Source: JAWKHR01 sp041394725 (GTDB lineage: Bacteria; Acidobacteriota; Vicinamibacteria; Vicinamibacterales; SCN-69-37). From it: a stretch of 64,000 nucleotides of DNA. The notes beneath the pieces are model-generated. The model was not told where the DNA came from. It was given only the letters and a program-made list of their open reading frames with translations, and made no database searches. The DNA is taken from the NCBI GenBank assembly GCA_041394725.1, contig JAWKHR010000013.1:62001-126000 (forward strand), in the 5' to 3' direction. A program made the position numbers and the translations under genes. How positions within the stretch are numbered: position 1 is the first letter of the stretch; each line of letters starts with the position of its first letter. Shown piece after piece: positions 19,681 through 28,120 of the stretch.

Positions 19681-20631
19681 ATGGCCAGACTCCCGCGCAT
19701 CGCCGAGATCGACGCGTCGTCCAGCGGCAGCGGGTTCTTCCTCTGCGTCCGCAAGGAACGCCGCACCGGGCGCACCGGCAGCGCGTTCCTCGTGCTCCAG
19801 CTCCAGGACGCGACCGGCAGCATCGACGCGAAGGTGTTCCAGGACGTCGAACAGAACGACGCCGAGTTCGATGCCGGGGAGTTCGTGGCCGTCCAGGGGC
19901 GCGCCAGCGTCTACAACCAGCGGCTGGAACTGGTGATCGACCGGATCCGGCGCGTGATTCCGGACGACGCGAACCGCGGTTTCCGTGAGGAGGACTGCAT
20001 CCTCTGCGCGCCCAGGCCGATCGACGAGATGTGGGCCGAGCTGGAGTCGCGACTCGAGAGCGTCCGGCAGCCACAGCTCCGCCTGCTGCTCACCGGCATC
20101 GTCCGGACCCACGCCGACAAGCTGCGCGTGTGGCCGGCCGCCCGCCAGGTGCACCACGCCTACCGCAGCGGCCTGCTCGAGCACATCCTGAAGATCATGG
20201 ACGTCGCGGTGTTCCTGGCCGGCCAGTACGACGCCAGCACGGACCTGGTGATCGCCGGTGCGCTGCTGCACGACATCGGCAAGCTGCAGGAGCTGCAGTA
20301 CGACATCGCGACCGGCTACACGGTCGAGGGCAACCTCGTCGGCCACATCAGCATCGGCGTCGGCATGCTGCGCGACGCGGTCCGCGAACTGCCCGACTTC
20401 CCCCGCGACCTCGCGATTCACCTCGAGCACCTGATCCTCTCGCACCACGGGTCGCGCGAGCTGGGCTCGCCCGTCGAGCCGATGACCGTCGAGGCGTTCA
20501 TCCTCGCGGCGGCCGACGACTTCGACGCGAAGATGCACCAGATCCGCCGGCACCTCGCCACCGACACGACCGACGGGCCCTTCACCGCCTACCACCGTTA
20601 CCTCGAGCGGGTCCTCTACAAGCAGCCCTGA
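19681..20631 (+). CDS. OB-fold/HD-domain 3'-5' exoribonuclease (YhaM-like)
   Basis: 316 aa. The N-terminal OB-fold (GFFLCVRKERRTGRTGSAFL then QLQDATGSIDAKVF) is followed by an HD phosphohydrolase domain with the metal pair His-Asp at residues 197-198 (ALLHDIGKLQEL), GHISIG and HLILSHHGSRELGSPV, which carries the second His cluster. This is the architecture of YhaM 3'-5' exoribonucleases. ATG 19681 was chosen because MARLPRI is the usual family start; a GTG at 19654 overlapping the SDR stop is possible. It is likely co-transcribed with the SDR gene. Confidence 0.9.
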   Translation: MARLPRIAEIDASSSGSGFFLCVRKERRTGRTGSAFLVLQLQDATGSIDAKVFQDVEQNDAEFDAGEFVAVQGRASVYNQRLELVIDRIRRVIPDDANRGFREEDCILCAPRPIDEMWAELESRLESVRQPQLRLLLTGIVRTHADKLRVWPAARQVHHAYRSGLLEHILKIMDVAVFLAGQYDASTDLVIAGALLHDIGKLQELQYDIATGYTVEGNLVGHISIGVGMLRDAVRELPDFPRDLAIHLEHLILSHHGSRELGSPVEPMTVEAFILAAADDFDAKMHQIRRHLATDTTDGPFTAYHRYLERVLYKQP

Positions 20632-20739
20632 CCGTCCGGCGGCTGGCGGCCCCGGGGCACTCTCCCCCATGGCGCCCCTCACTGGGGCCCTGGCCCGGCA
20701 GCAGAGCCGCGCAACGGATCCCGATACCCAGGGGGAGTA

Positions 20740-20756
20740 ACAGAATAAAATTCTGT
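20740..20756. promoter_or_regulatory. Lrp-type operator candidate
   Basis: ACAGAAT-AAA-ATTCTGT is a perfect 7-bp dyad. The inner 15 bases (20741-20755) agree with 13 of 15 positions of the E. coli Lrp binding consensus YAGHAWATTWTDCTR. It lies about 80 bp upstream of the Lrp-family gene start. Confidence 0.6.
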
Positions 20757-20794
20757 CAAGCGGCTTACGTCTGAACAATCATTCGGACAATGAC

Positions 20795-20815
20795 GTAATT
20801 TGCCGATATAATTAC
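20795..20815 (+). promoter_or_regulatory. Lrp-gene promoter with overlapping dyad
   Basis: TATAAT at 20807-20812 is a perfect -10 element. It is embedded in a dyad, GTAATT (20795-20800) and AATTAC (20810-20815), 9 nt apart, which would allow autorepression. The expected start site is at or near the ATG at 20822, so the mRNA would be leaderless. Confidence 0.6.
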
Positions 20816-21301
20816 ATGGCTATGGACGCCATCGATCGCCGCATTCTCGAACTCCTCCAGGCCAACGGACGCACGACCCAGGTGGACATCTCCCGGGAGG
20901 TCGGCCTGGCGCCGTCCGCGGTCCTGGAGCGCATCCGCAAGCTGGAGGCACGCGGGGTGATTCGCGGCTACGCGGCGCTGGTGAATCCGCGCGCGGCGGA
21001 CCTGGGCCTGCTCGCCTTCGTCGCCGTCCGCACGACGGAGGTCGCGGGCGAGGAAGGAGTCGGGCAGGCCCTGGCCGACGTGCCGGAGGTGCTCGAGGTG
21101 CATCACGTCGCGGGTGACGATTGCTTCCTGGTCAAGATCCGCGCGCGCGACGCCGAACACCTGGGCGACCTGCTCAAGACCGCGGTCGGCCGCATCAAGG
21201 GCGTCCGTGCGACGCGCACGACGATCGTGCTCGGCACGGTGAAGGAGTCGACGCGGCTGCCGCTCGAGGGCGACGGGGCGTCACTGGAGGCGGCCTCATG
21301 A
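20816..21301 (+). CDS. Lrp/AsnC-family transcriptional regulator
   Basis: 161 aa from ATG 20816, or 159 aa from ATG 20822. The second start (MDAIDRRILELLQANGRTTQ) is preferred by distance from the perfect TATAAT, which is only 3 nt from 20816. The HTH segment (VDISREVGLAPSAVLERIRK) is followed by the RAM/AsnC effector domain (EVLEVHHVAGDDCFLVKIRA … VRATRTTIVLGTVKESTRLP). Such proteins sense amino acids and often control neighbouring exporters. The stop overlaps the EamA exporter start by ATGA, so the regulator and transporter form one unit. Operator-like dyads are upstream. Confidence 0.95.
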   Translation: MAMDAIDRRILELLQANGRTTQVDISREVGLAPSAVLERIRKLEARGVIRGYAALVNPRAADLGLLAFVAVRTTEVAGEEGVGQALADVPEVLEVHHVAGDDCFLVKIRARDAEHLGDLLKTAVGRIKGVRATRTTIVLGTVKESTRLPLEGDGASLEAAS

Positions 21302-22266
21302 GCCCGACGCCACATCCGCCGCGCGCCGCGTGGATCGCCTGGGCCGCGGTGTGCGTGATCTGGGGCACGACGTTCCTCGCCATCAAGGTGGCGCTCGACA
21401 CCATTCCGCCCTTCCTGCTGGGCGGCCTGCGGTACGTCGTGGCCGGCACGGTGCTCGCCGCGTTCCTCGTCGCGCGGCGCCGCGCGCTGCCGCCCGTCGC
21501 ACACTGGCCGCGCCTCGCCGGCCTCGGCATCCTGATGCTGGGCTTCGGCAACGGGGGCGTGGTCTGGGCCGAGCAGTACCTGGCCAGTGGCCTGACCGCG
21601 GTCGTGATTGCGACGACGCCGTTCTGGATGATCGGCGTGGACACCACGCTGCCGGGTGGCGATCGCCTGCGCGCCCGGCAGGTCGTGGGCCTGCTCGTCG
21701 GGTTCTCGGGGATCGTGCTGCTCGTCTGGCCGAGTCTCGCCGTCTCGGGCGGACGGACCGCCGAGGTGCTGATGGGCATCGGCGCGCTGCAGCTCGCGTG
21801 CGCCGGCTGGGCCGTGGCGTCAGGGTTCACGCGCCGGAAGGTCGTGGCGGCCGACGTGCTCGGCGCGGCGGCGCTGCAGATGGTCTTCGGCGGCGTGTTC
21901 ATGCTGCTCGTGGGCACCGTGACGGGCGAGTGGTCCGCCCTGCGGTTCAGCCTGCCGGCGGCCGGAGCGCTGGCCTATCTGGTGGTGGCCGGATCGCTCG
22001 TCGCGTTCGCGGCCTACTCGTACGCCCTGCGCCACCTGCCGGTGGCCGTCGTCTCGCTGCACAACTACATCAACCCGGTGATCGCGGTCGCCCTCGGCAC
22101 GCTGCTCCTCGGCGAGCCGTTCCGGCCGTCGATGCTCGTGGCCGGCGCGGTGATTGCGCTGGGCATCCTGATCGTGCGGCCGGCCGGCCGTCCCGGATCG
22201 CGGCCGCGGCGCCGGCCCACGTTGCCGCGCCTGTCGGTGGCCTCGTCGGGCGGCGGGCGATCGTGA
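21298..22266 (+). CDS. EamA/DMT-family transporter (probable amino-acid or metabolite exporter)
   Basis: 322 aa with about ten hydrophobic segments and two EamA repeats; the first opens with AWIAWAAVCVIWGTTFLAIK and the second ends HNYINPVIAVALGTLLLGEP. This is the RhtA/YdcZ-like drug/metabolite transporter architecture. The C-terminus is a basic cytoplasmic tail (PGSRPRRRPTLPRLS). Coupling to an Lrp-type regulator suggests export of an amino acid or related metabolite; the substrate is not determinable from sequence. Start ATG 21298 overlaps the regulator stop; the stop overlaps the next GTG. Confidence 0.92.
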   Translation: MSPTPHPPRAAWIAWAAVCVIWGTTFLAIKVALDTIPPFLLGGLRYVVAGTVLAAFLVARRRALPPVAHWPRLAGLGILMLGFGNGGVVWAEQYLASGLTAVVIATTPFWMIGVDTTLPGGDRLRARQVVGLLVGFSGIVLLVWPSLAVSGGRTAEVLMGIGALQLACAGWAVASGFTRRKVVAADVLGAAALQMVFGGVFMLLVGTVTGEWSALRFSLPAAGALAYLVVAGSLVAFAAYSYALRHLPVAVVSLHNYINPVIAVALGTLLLGEPFRPSMLVAGAVIALGILIVRPAGRPGSRPRRRPTLPRLSVASSGGGRS

Positions 22267-23027
22267 CGCGTCGCGGGCGGCGCGCGGTGGACGCAACAGT
22301 TCGCGCGATGCTCGCGGCGCTGGCCGTTGCCGTCGCGCCGGGACGGGCTGGGGCACAGTCCGCGGCGCACGACGCGGCGCCGCGGGTGACGTTCGCGCCG
22401 CCCCATGTGTCGTTCCCGCCGGGCGCCGCGTCGGGCGCCGCGTCGCCGGCCGCCGCGTTGCCGGGCGCCACCGTGCCCGGGCGCGTGCGGTCCACGTTCG
22501 TGTTCCTCGCCGGCGGCGCGGCGGGCCTTGCCATCCACGAGTCCGGGCACGTCATTGCGGGCCTCGCCTTCGGGGCCCGGCCCTCGGTTGGTGCCCTCGA
22601 TTCCGGCCCCATCCCGTTCTTCGCGATCCGCCACGCGCCGGTGACGCGCCGGCAGGAGTTCGTGATCTCGTCGGCGGGGTTCTGGATGCAACACGCCGGG
22701 TCGGAATGGATCCTGACGGCCCGTCCCGGCATTCGCCGCGAATCGGCGCCGCTGCTGAAGGGTGTCTTCGCCTTCAACCTGGCGACCTCCGCTGTCTATG
22801 GCGTGACGGCGTTCAGTCGGCGCGGACCGTCGGAGCGCGACACGCGCGGCATGGCGATCTCGCTCGGCCACGACGGCGTGCCCGAACCGGTGATCGGCGT
22901 GCTGGTGCTGGCTCCCGCCGTGCTCGACGGCTATCGCTACCTGCGACCGGACGCGCGCTGGGCCGTGTGGGGTTCACGCGTCGCCAAGCTGGCCGGCGTG
23001 CTGGTGGTCGTCGCCGCAGGGCGCTGA
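22263..23027 (+). CDS. Hypothetical exported/membrane protein with HExxH motif
   Basis: 254 aa, GTG start at 22263 overlapping the exporter stop. The N-terminus looks like a signal peptide (AMLAALAVAVAPGRAGAQSA) followed by a Pro/Ala-rich spacer. Residues 84-100 include AGLAIHESGHVIAGLAFGA: an HExxH zinc-protease signature (His92, Glu93, His96) within a hydrophobic helix, as in M50 site-2 proteases, but I do not see a convincing second M50 motif (NxxPxxxxDG type). A later hydrophobic segment (VIGVLVLAPAVLDGYRYLRP) and a terminal VAKLAGVLVVVAAG follow. Protease activity is inference only. Confidence 0.65.
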   Translation: MTRRGRRAVDATVRAMLAALAVAVAPGRAGAQSAAHDAAPRVTFAPPHVSFPPGAASGAASPAAALPGATVPGRVRSTFVFLAGGAAGLAIHESGHVIAGLAFGARPSVGALDSGPIPFFAIRHAPVTRRQEFVISSAGFWMQHAGSEWILTARPGIRRESAPLLKGVFAFNLATSAVYGVTAFSRRGPSERDTRGMAISLGHDGVPEPVIGVLVLAPAVLDGYRYLRPDARWAVWGSRVAKLAGVLVVVAAGR

Positions 23028-23067
23028 CGCGTTCCGACGCGCCAGGGGCACGCGCCTCGGCGGCCGC

Positions 23068-23535
23068 CTAGTTGCCGGGCTGAGCCGAACTGGCCTTGGG
23101 CCCGAGCGCGAACGCCATCGTGCCGTCGCAGACGACCGTGCCGTTGACGCGGGCCGATCCCGAGAGCACGCCCATCCGGCTTCGCAGCCGCCGGACCACG
23201 GCCTCGATCTCGACGACGTCGCCCGGATGGACCGGCCGGCGGTAGCGGACCCGCTCGATCCCCATGAAGAAGGGCAGCTTCTGTCGGTTCTCGGGCTTGG
23301 AGAGGATCAGGATGGCCCCGGTCTGGGCGATCGCCTCGGTCAGGATTGTGGGCGGGAAGACGGGGTTCCCGGCGTCCCCATGCCAGAGGTAGCGCTCGTT
23401 CAGCGAGACGTTCTTGATGCCGACGATTCGCCGGTCCTCCTCGAGCTCGGTCACGCGGTCGACGAGCAGGAAGGGGTACCGGTGCGGCAGGATGCGCTCG
23501 ATGGCCGCGTAGTCGAGGGGCAGCGTCAGGCTCAT
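23068..23535 (-). CDS. FabZ-like 3-hydroxyacyl-ACP dehydratase
   Basis: 155 aa hot-dog protein. The signature ILPHRYPFLLVDRVTELEE and VGIKNVSLNE, the GIERVRYRRPVHPGDVVEIE segment and the catalytic-helix Glu (TILTEAIAQTG) match FabZ. In the loop where E. coli FabZ has GHFPG (catalytic His54), this protein has HGDAG, so a His sits one residue away from the expected position and a Gly occupies the catalytic place. It may be a diverged dehydratase with the His repositioned, or act on another acyl carrier. It stands alone with no other fatty-acid genes and is divergent from the GAF/SpoIIE gene. Confidence 0.82.
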   Translation of the reverse strand: MSLTLPLDYAAIERILPHRYPFLLVDRVTELEEDRRIVGIKNVSLNERYLWHGDAGNPVFPPTILTEAIAQTGAILILSKPENRQKLPFFMGIERVRYRRPVHPGDVVEIEAVVRRLRSRMGVLSGSARVNGTVVCDGTMAFALGPKASSAQPGN

Positions 23536-23546
23536 GGCTGCGAGGA

Positions 23547-23554
23547 AGTATAAT
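23547..23554. promoter_or_regulatory. Overlapping divergent -10 sequences
   Basis: AGTATAAT on the + strand contains TATAAT (23549-23554) reading toward the GAF/SpoIIE gene with a leader of about 20 nt, and TATACT on the - strand (23552-23547) reading toward fabZ, 11 nt before its ATG. Confidence 0.45.
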
Positions 23555-23580
23555 TCGTCGTCCGGCCTGCCTCGGCATTG

Positions 23581-25380
23581 ATGTCCAAGTCCCGCAAGAC
23601 ACCCGCCAGATCGCCCTCCGCCGCCCTGAGCGAGCGCGACATCCTGCTGACGCTGTTCGACCTGGGCCGCGAGGTGGCCTCGGTCATCGACGTGGACACG
23701 TTGCTCGCGCGGGTCCCCGATCTCATCGGCCGGCTGATCAAGTTCGACGCGTTCGCGGTCTACCTCTACGACCAGAAACGCGACAGCCTGAGCATCGGTT
23801 ATGCGGTCGGTTACCCGGATACCTCGCACCTGTCCTTCTCGACCTCGCAGGGCCTGGTCGGTCGCGTGGTCCGGACGCTCGAGTCCATCGTCGTCGGCGA
23901 CGTCGCGCTGGACCCGGATTACTTCGCGGTCGTCGACGGGATGACGTCCACGCTGGCGGTGCCGCTCATCCACAAGTCGAAGCCGATCGGCGCGCTCAAC
24001 GTGCTGAGCCGGGAGCGTGACCAGTACTCGGAGCGCGACGCGGCCATCCTGCGCCAGTTCGGCGCACACGTCGCGACCTCGCTGGTCAACGCGAGGCTCT
24101 TCGAGCGCGAGCGCGCGGACGCGGAGGCGTTCGAGACGCTCGCCGACATCGGGCGCGAGGTGGCCGCGGTCCTCAACCTCGACGAGCTGCTGGCGCGCAT
24201 CGCGCAGCTGGCGCGGCGCGTCATCGACTACCAGACGTTCGGCATCCTGCTGCTCAACGAGCAGACGCAGGAACTCGAGATCGTCGTCGCGATCCAGTAT
24301 GGCGAGAAGATCGCCCTCCCGAAGGTGCCGGTGGGCGAGGGGCTCGTCGGTTACGCGGCGCTGCATCGCGAGGCCGTGCTCGTGCCGGACGTCTCCAAGG
24401 ACCCCCGCTACATCCAGGTCGTCGAGGAGGCGCGGTCCGAGCTCGCGATCCCGCTGCTCCTGAAGGACCGGTGCATCGGCGTGTTCGACCTCGAGAGCCC
24501 GCAGCTCGACGCGTTCACGAAGCGCGACGTGGAGATCCTCACGCTCCTGGCGAGCCAGGCGGCCGTCGCGATCGAGAACGCGCGGCTCTACGCCGAGGTC
24601 ACCGCGAATGAAGCCCGGCTCGAGAAGGAGTTGCAGTTCGCCAAGCGCGTGCAGGCCGCGCTGCTGCCGTCGAAGCTGCCGAAGCGCGTGCGCGGCGTGG
24701 ACATGTCGGCGTCGTTCGCCTCGGCCCGCGAGCTCGGCGGCGACTTCCACGACTTCCTCGTGCCGGAGTCCAACATCCTCATCGCCGCGGTGGGCGACGT
24801 GTCGGGCAAGGGCGTGCCCGCGGCGCTCTACAGCGTCCTGGCCGGTGAACTGGTGCGCAGCCGGTCGTTCCGGCGACGGTTCCTGCCCGAGCGGGCGGCG
24901 CCGGCGAAGGTGCTGATGTCGATCAACACGATCCTCCACGAGCGGCACCTCGAGGAGTACTACTGCACCCTGTGCTACGCCGTCTTCGACTTCAAGCGGC
25001 GCACGGTCACGCTCGCGAATTCCGGCCTGCCGTACCCGATCCGCATGACCGGCGACACCTGCACGCAGATCGAACTGCCGGGCGTGCCCCTCGGCTCGTT
25101 CGGCGGCACGACCTACGACGAGGCCTCGTTCCCGCTGCTCGAGGACGACGTGTTCGTCTTCTGCACGGACGGCGTCTACGAGGCGATGAACCAGCGCGGT
25201 GACGAGTTCGGCGCGGACCGCACGATGGCCATCGTGAAGGCGAACCGTGAACGGCCGGCACGCGAGATCGCCAGCGCCATTCTCGACGACGTGAACCGCC
25301 ACCGCAACGGCTTCCCGCCGAACGACGACACGACGCTCGTCGTGCTGAAGATCACCGAGCCGCCCGGCAGCCGGCCCTGA
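23581..25380 (+). CDS. GAF-GAF-SpoIIE serine phosphatase
   Basis: 599 aa, soluble. Two GAF domains in tandem (about 25-180 and 185-340; the second contains VPVGEGLVGYAALHREAVLV) link through a coiled helix (ANEARLEKELQFAKRVQAAL) to a SpoIIE/PP2C-type phosphatase (ELGGDFHDFL, AVGDVSGKGVPAALYSVL, FCTDGVYEAMN, PNDDTTLVVLKI with metal-binding Asp). Proteins of this kind answer small-ligand signals by dephosphorylating anti-sigma-factor antagonists. A TTG one codon upstream is less likely than ATG 23581. No anti-sigma gene is adjacent, so the partner is elsewhere. Confidence 0.95.
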   Translation: MSKSRKTPARSPSAALSERDILLTLFDLGREVASVIDVDTLLARVPDLIGRLIKFDAFAVYLYDQKRDSLSIGYAVGYPDTSHLSFSTSQGLVGRVVRTLESIVVGDVALDPDYFAVVDGMTSTLAVPLIHKSKPIGALNVLSRERDQYSERDAAILRQFGAHVATSLVNARLFERERADAEAFETLADIGREVAAVLNLDELLARIAQLARRVIDYQTFGILLLNEQTQELEIVVAIQYGEKIALPKVPVGEGLVGYAALHREAVLVPDVSKDPRYIQVVEEARSELAIPLLLKDRCIGVFDLESPQLDAFTKRDVEILTLLASQAAVAIENARLYAEVTANEARLEKELQFAKRVQAALLPSKLPKRVRGVDMSASFASARELGGDFHDFLVPESNILIAAVGDVSGKGVPAALYSVLAGELVRSRSFRRRFLPERAAPAKVLMSINTILHERHLEEYYCTLCYAVFDFKRRTVTLANSGLPYPIRMTGDTCTQIELPGVPLGSFGGTTYDEASFPLLEDDVFVFCTDGVYEAMNQRGDEFGADRTMAIVKANRERPAREIASAILDDVNRHRNGFPPNDDTTLVVLKITEPPGSRP

Positions 25381-25794
25381 TCCCGCTCGGCCGCCGTGCG
25401 GCCGTGCCGCGCGCGCGACCGCCGCGACACGCGGGTCCCGCGGCAGCGACGACCGGTGTCGTCGCTCCCACGGGCCCGTTCCCTGTGTGTCCGGTGAGGA
25501 GAGAAGAGGAAGTGAACTGCCCGAGCGTCGTGACCTGGAGCGACGAGGTGCGGCGATGCCAGCGCCTGCCTGTCGATTGTTGACGCACCCCGCTTGACGT
25601 CGGGCAGTTCGCTTCCAGATGTATCAAGACGCGTGCCGTACGAATTCGGCCTGAAATGTCCGTTTCACGGCCTCCGGCTGTCCGGAACTGAGGCCAGCTG
25701 ACCTGCCAGACCGGCCCGCAAAGGGGACACTGCCGCAAACTTTCCAGGACGGGTTTCGTCAGATCCCACGACACCGCAAGGGAGGCAGTGAACG
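25381..25794. other. 414-bp intergenic region with a long-range dyad
   Basis: No convincing gene. GAACTGCCCGA (25515-25525) and TCGGGCAGTTC (25600-25610) are exact reverse complements about 75 nt apart; with one bulge the pairing extends by four more bases (CGTC/GACG), so a stem of about 15 bp could enclose a structured leader. The region is less GC-rich than the genes. GGGAGG before 25795 is the Shine-Dalgarno sequence of the next gene. Confidence 0.5.
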
Positions 25795-26664
25795 ATGCGG
25801 ACCTCTTTGGGACTCTTTCGACCGCTGGTCGCCGGCGCCGCGCTGCTGGCCGGGACCCTGGTTATCCTGGCGGCCGTGCCCATCCTGCACGGCCAGACCG
25901 TCCGGGAGCGGCCACTTAGTAACTTCACTTATAAGCTGCTCGGTGGCACCGGGATCGGCATCGAGATCCGGGACGTGGACGAGGCGGACCGAACCCGCGA
26001 GAAGCTGGACGCCCTCGCCGGCGCCGTCGTGGACCAGGTGGACCGGGACAGCCCGGCGGCCGAGGCGGGCGTCCGCGCGGGAGACGTCGTCACCGCCTTC
26101 GACGGCGAGCGCGTCCGGAGCGCGCGGCAGCTCTCACGGCTGATCGAAGAGACGCCGGCCGGGCGGACGGTCGCAGCCACCGTCGTCCGCGACGGCCGGA
26201 CGCTGACGCTGAACGTCACGCCACGCGAGCAGTCGGGGCTCGATCCGCTCGGGGACATCCGCCGCTTCTACGCCAGGCCCGACGCGCGCGAGTTCGTCGT
26301 GCCGCCCGAGACGCGGCCGTTCCTCGTCACGCCGGGCATCATGCCGCCCGGCGACCTGTCCGACCTGCTGGACCGCGCGACGAGTGGCCGTCTCGGCGCC
26401 ACGGTGCAGCCGTTGACGGATCAGCTGGCCGCCTACTTCGGCGTATCGGCCGGCGTGCTGGTGACGGCGGTGACGCCGGGGACGCCGGCGGCTGACGCGG
26501 GGCTTCGGGCGGGCGACGTGATCACGGCCATCGGGGATCGGCCGGTGCGCGACGGGGCCGACGCGACGCGCGCGTTGCGGCAGGCGTCGGGAGAAGTCGA
26601 TCTGGCGATCGTGCGCGATCGGCAGGCGCAGCACCTGACCGCCCGGATCGGCGGCGGGCGTTAG
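25795..26664 (+). CDS. Exported protein with two PDZ domains
   Basis: 289 aa. An N-terminal signal/anchor (LVAGAALLAGTLVILAAVPI) precedes PDZ 1 (about 45-145; VDQVDRDSPAAEAGVRAGDV then VTAFDGERVRSARQL) and PDZ 2 (about 200-285; GVLVTAVTPGTPAADAGLRA). No protease triad is present, so this is not a full DegP/HtrA; it is a binding or scaffold protein of the envelope. ATG 25795 is preceded by GGGAGG 10-15 nt upstream. It has a long upstream region containing the dyad. It ends directly against the convergent GAF membrane protein, with no spacer between the stop codons. Confidence 0.88.
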   Translation: MRTSLGLFRPLVAGAALLAGTLVILAAVPILHGQTVRERPLSNFTYKLLGGTGIGIEIRDVDEADRTREKLDALAGAVVDQVDRDSPAAEAGVRAGDVVTAFDGERVRSARQLSRLIEETPAGRTVAATVVRDGRTLTLNVTPREQSGLDPLGDIRRFYARPDAREFVVPPETRPFLVTPGIMPPGDLSDLLDRATSGRLGATVQPLTDQLAAYFGVSAGVLVTAVTPGTPAADAGLRAGDVITAIGDRPVRDGADATRALRQASGEVDLAIVRDRQAQHLTARIGGGR

Positions 26665-28026
26665 CTAGCCCTCGGCGACCTTCGTCGTGAACGCCGGCCG
26701 GTGGGTGGCGCCACCGGCGGCCGGCGGCACCAGCACGGCGAACTGCGCGGCGATGACGCGCGCGATGGCGGTGCGCTCGGCGCTCGGCTTGCTCTGCCGG
26801 ATCTCCGCCGCGAGGACGCCGACGCATCCGTCGGCGCTGATGAGCGGGACCGCGATGGCGCCGTTGCCCTTCGGCGTCGGGCTGTGCGCCGTCTGGGCCT
26901 TCATCGTCCGAAAGGCCGCCGACGTCACGCTCTCGCCGTCCACCGGCACCGGGCCCATCCGCGCGACGGCACGGTTGTCGTAGCCGTGCGCGAGCGACGG
27001 GCGGAGCAGCCGGCCGTCGGCATCCGGCACCCAGAGGACGACGCCCTTGGCGTCCATGACGCGCGCGGCCCGGCCGAGCAGGGCGGGCACGTCGCGGGTG
27101 TCGATGAGGCGGGCCAGGTCCACGCACAACTCCGCCGCCTCGGACAGGTTCACCGCCACGGCGGTCACGGGCGGCGGCGGGGGCGCGGTCACGGCCGGCG
27201 GCGGGCCGACGGCCGTCGCCCCTGGCGGCGGCTCGATGGATTCGGCCGGGGCGCCGGTTTCGGCCGCCGCGACCGGCGAGGCCGGGGCACCCGTTCCCGT
27301 CCGGGACGCGAGGTTCGGGCCACCCGCGGCGGCGCGGAGCGGCGAGAGATCGAGGTCGTCCGCCAGATCGATGCCGGTGAGGCTCGGCATCCCGGCCCGG
27401 TCCGTGCGGTCCGCGTCGCCGGCGGCCTCCTCGGCGGCCGCGGCCGCGCGCGCGTAGAACAGCATCACGGCCAGCACGAAGCCGAGGGCGACGGCGTTCA
27501 TCCCGATCCGGAGCCACGACAGCCGGGTCGTCCTCGCGTCGGCGGCCGCGATCGCGACGTCGCGTGCCTGCGCCAGCTCGTCCGCGAGGTGGCGATTCGC
27601 CTCGAAGCCATCCATGAAGATCTGATCCGAGGCCAGGAACTTCTCGCTGCGCGTGGCGTTGTCGCGCGCGCGCTCGTCGAGCCGGCGGATGTCGCCCAGC
27701 AGGCTGGCGGCATTCTCGTAGTGGCCGCGTGCCGTCAGGTCGGTGGAGGCTGCCTGCATCGACTGAATCGACTGATCGATGGTGCCCAGGATCTCGCTGA
27801 CGCGGGTCATCCAGTAGTCGGCGCTCTGGCCGACGGCGACGTAGCCCGCCTGCGCAGCGCGCAGGTCGGCCAGGTTCGTCTGCAGCCCGCCGAACGACCG
27901 ATCCGCCTCGCGCGCCGCCGCGGCCGCGTCACGGATCTTGACGTCGAGCCAGTAGTCCTGTGCGAGTGTGCCCAGCGCGATGACGAGGGTGAGGATCACC
28001 AACGGGCCGGTTCCGCGTTTCCTCAT
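26665..28026 (-). CDS. Membrane protein with periplasmic sensor and cytoplasmic GAF domain
   Basis: 453 aa. The first transmembrane helix (LVILTLVIALGTLAQDYWL, about 9-27) is followed by a helical extracytoplasmic four-helix-type sensor region (about 30-160), then a second helix (GMNAVALGFVLAVMLFYARA), a Pro/Ala-rich linker and a GAF domain (about 285-440; ARVMDAKGVVLWVPDADGRL). There is no catalytic output domain, so it is a sensory membrane adaptor rather than a kinase. TATAGT at 28058-28053 is a -10 candidate with a leader of about 26 nt. It is divergent from the lipid kinase and convergent with the PDZ gene. Confidence 0.82.
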   Translation of the reverse strand: MRKRGTGPLVILTLVIALGTLAQDYWLDVKIRDAAAAAREADRSFGGLQTNLADLRAAQAGYVAVGQSADYWMTRVSEILGTIDQSIQSMQAASTDLTARGHYENAASLLGDIRRLDERARDNATRSEKFLASDQIFMDGFEANRHLADELAQARDVAIAAADARTTRLSWLRIGMNAVALGFVLAVMLFYARAAAAAEEAAGDADRTDRAGMPSLTGIDLADDLDLSPLRAAAGGPNLASRTGTGAPASPVAAAETGAPAESIEPPPGATAVGPPPAVTAPPPPPVTAVAVNLSEAAELCVDLARLIDTRDVPALLGRAARVMDAKGVVLWVPDADGRLLRPSLAHGYDNRAVARMGPVPVDGESVTSAAFRTMKAQTAHSPTPKGNGAIAVPLISADGCVGVLAAEIRQSKPSAERTAIARVIAAQFAVLVPPAAGGATHRPAFTTKVAEG

Positions 28027-28120
28027 GTGATGCTGGTGCTCCGATCGCCGGTACTATAGCACCCGAATTTCCATTCCCGGCCGCAAACACGCGCGGTACG
28101 GGCCACCGCGACGGAGGTCC

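Noticed and set aside
25513..25701. Possible 62-aa small ORF with GTG start after GAGGAGAGAAGAGGAA
   Set aside because: The purine-rich stretch runs right up to the GTG, leaving no proper Shine-Dalgarno spacing. No family features, and the long-range dyad covers it; more likely a leader or non-coding.
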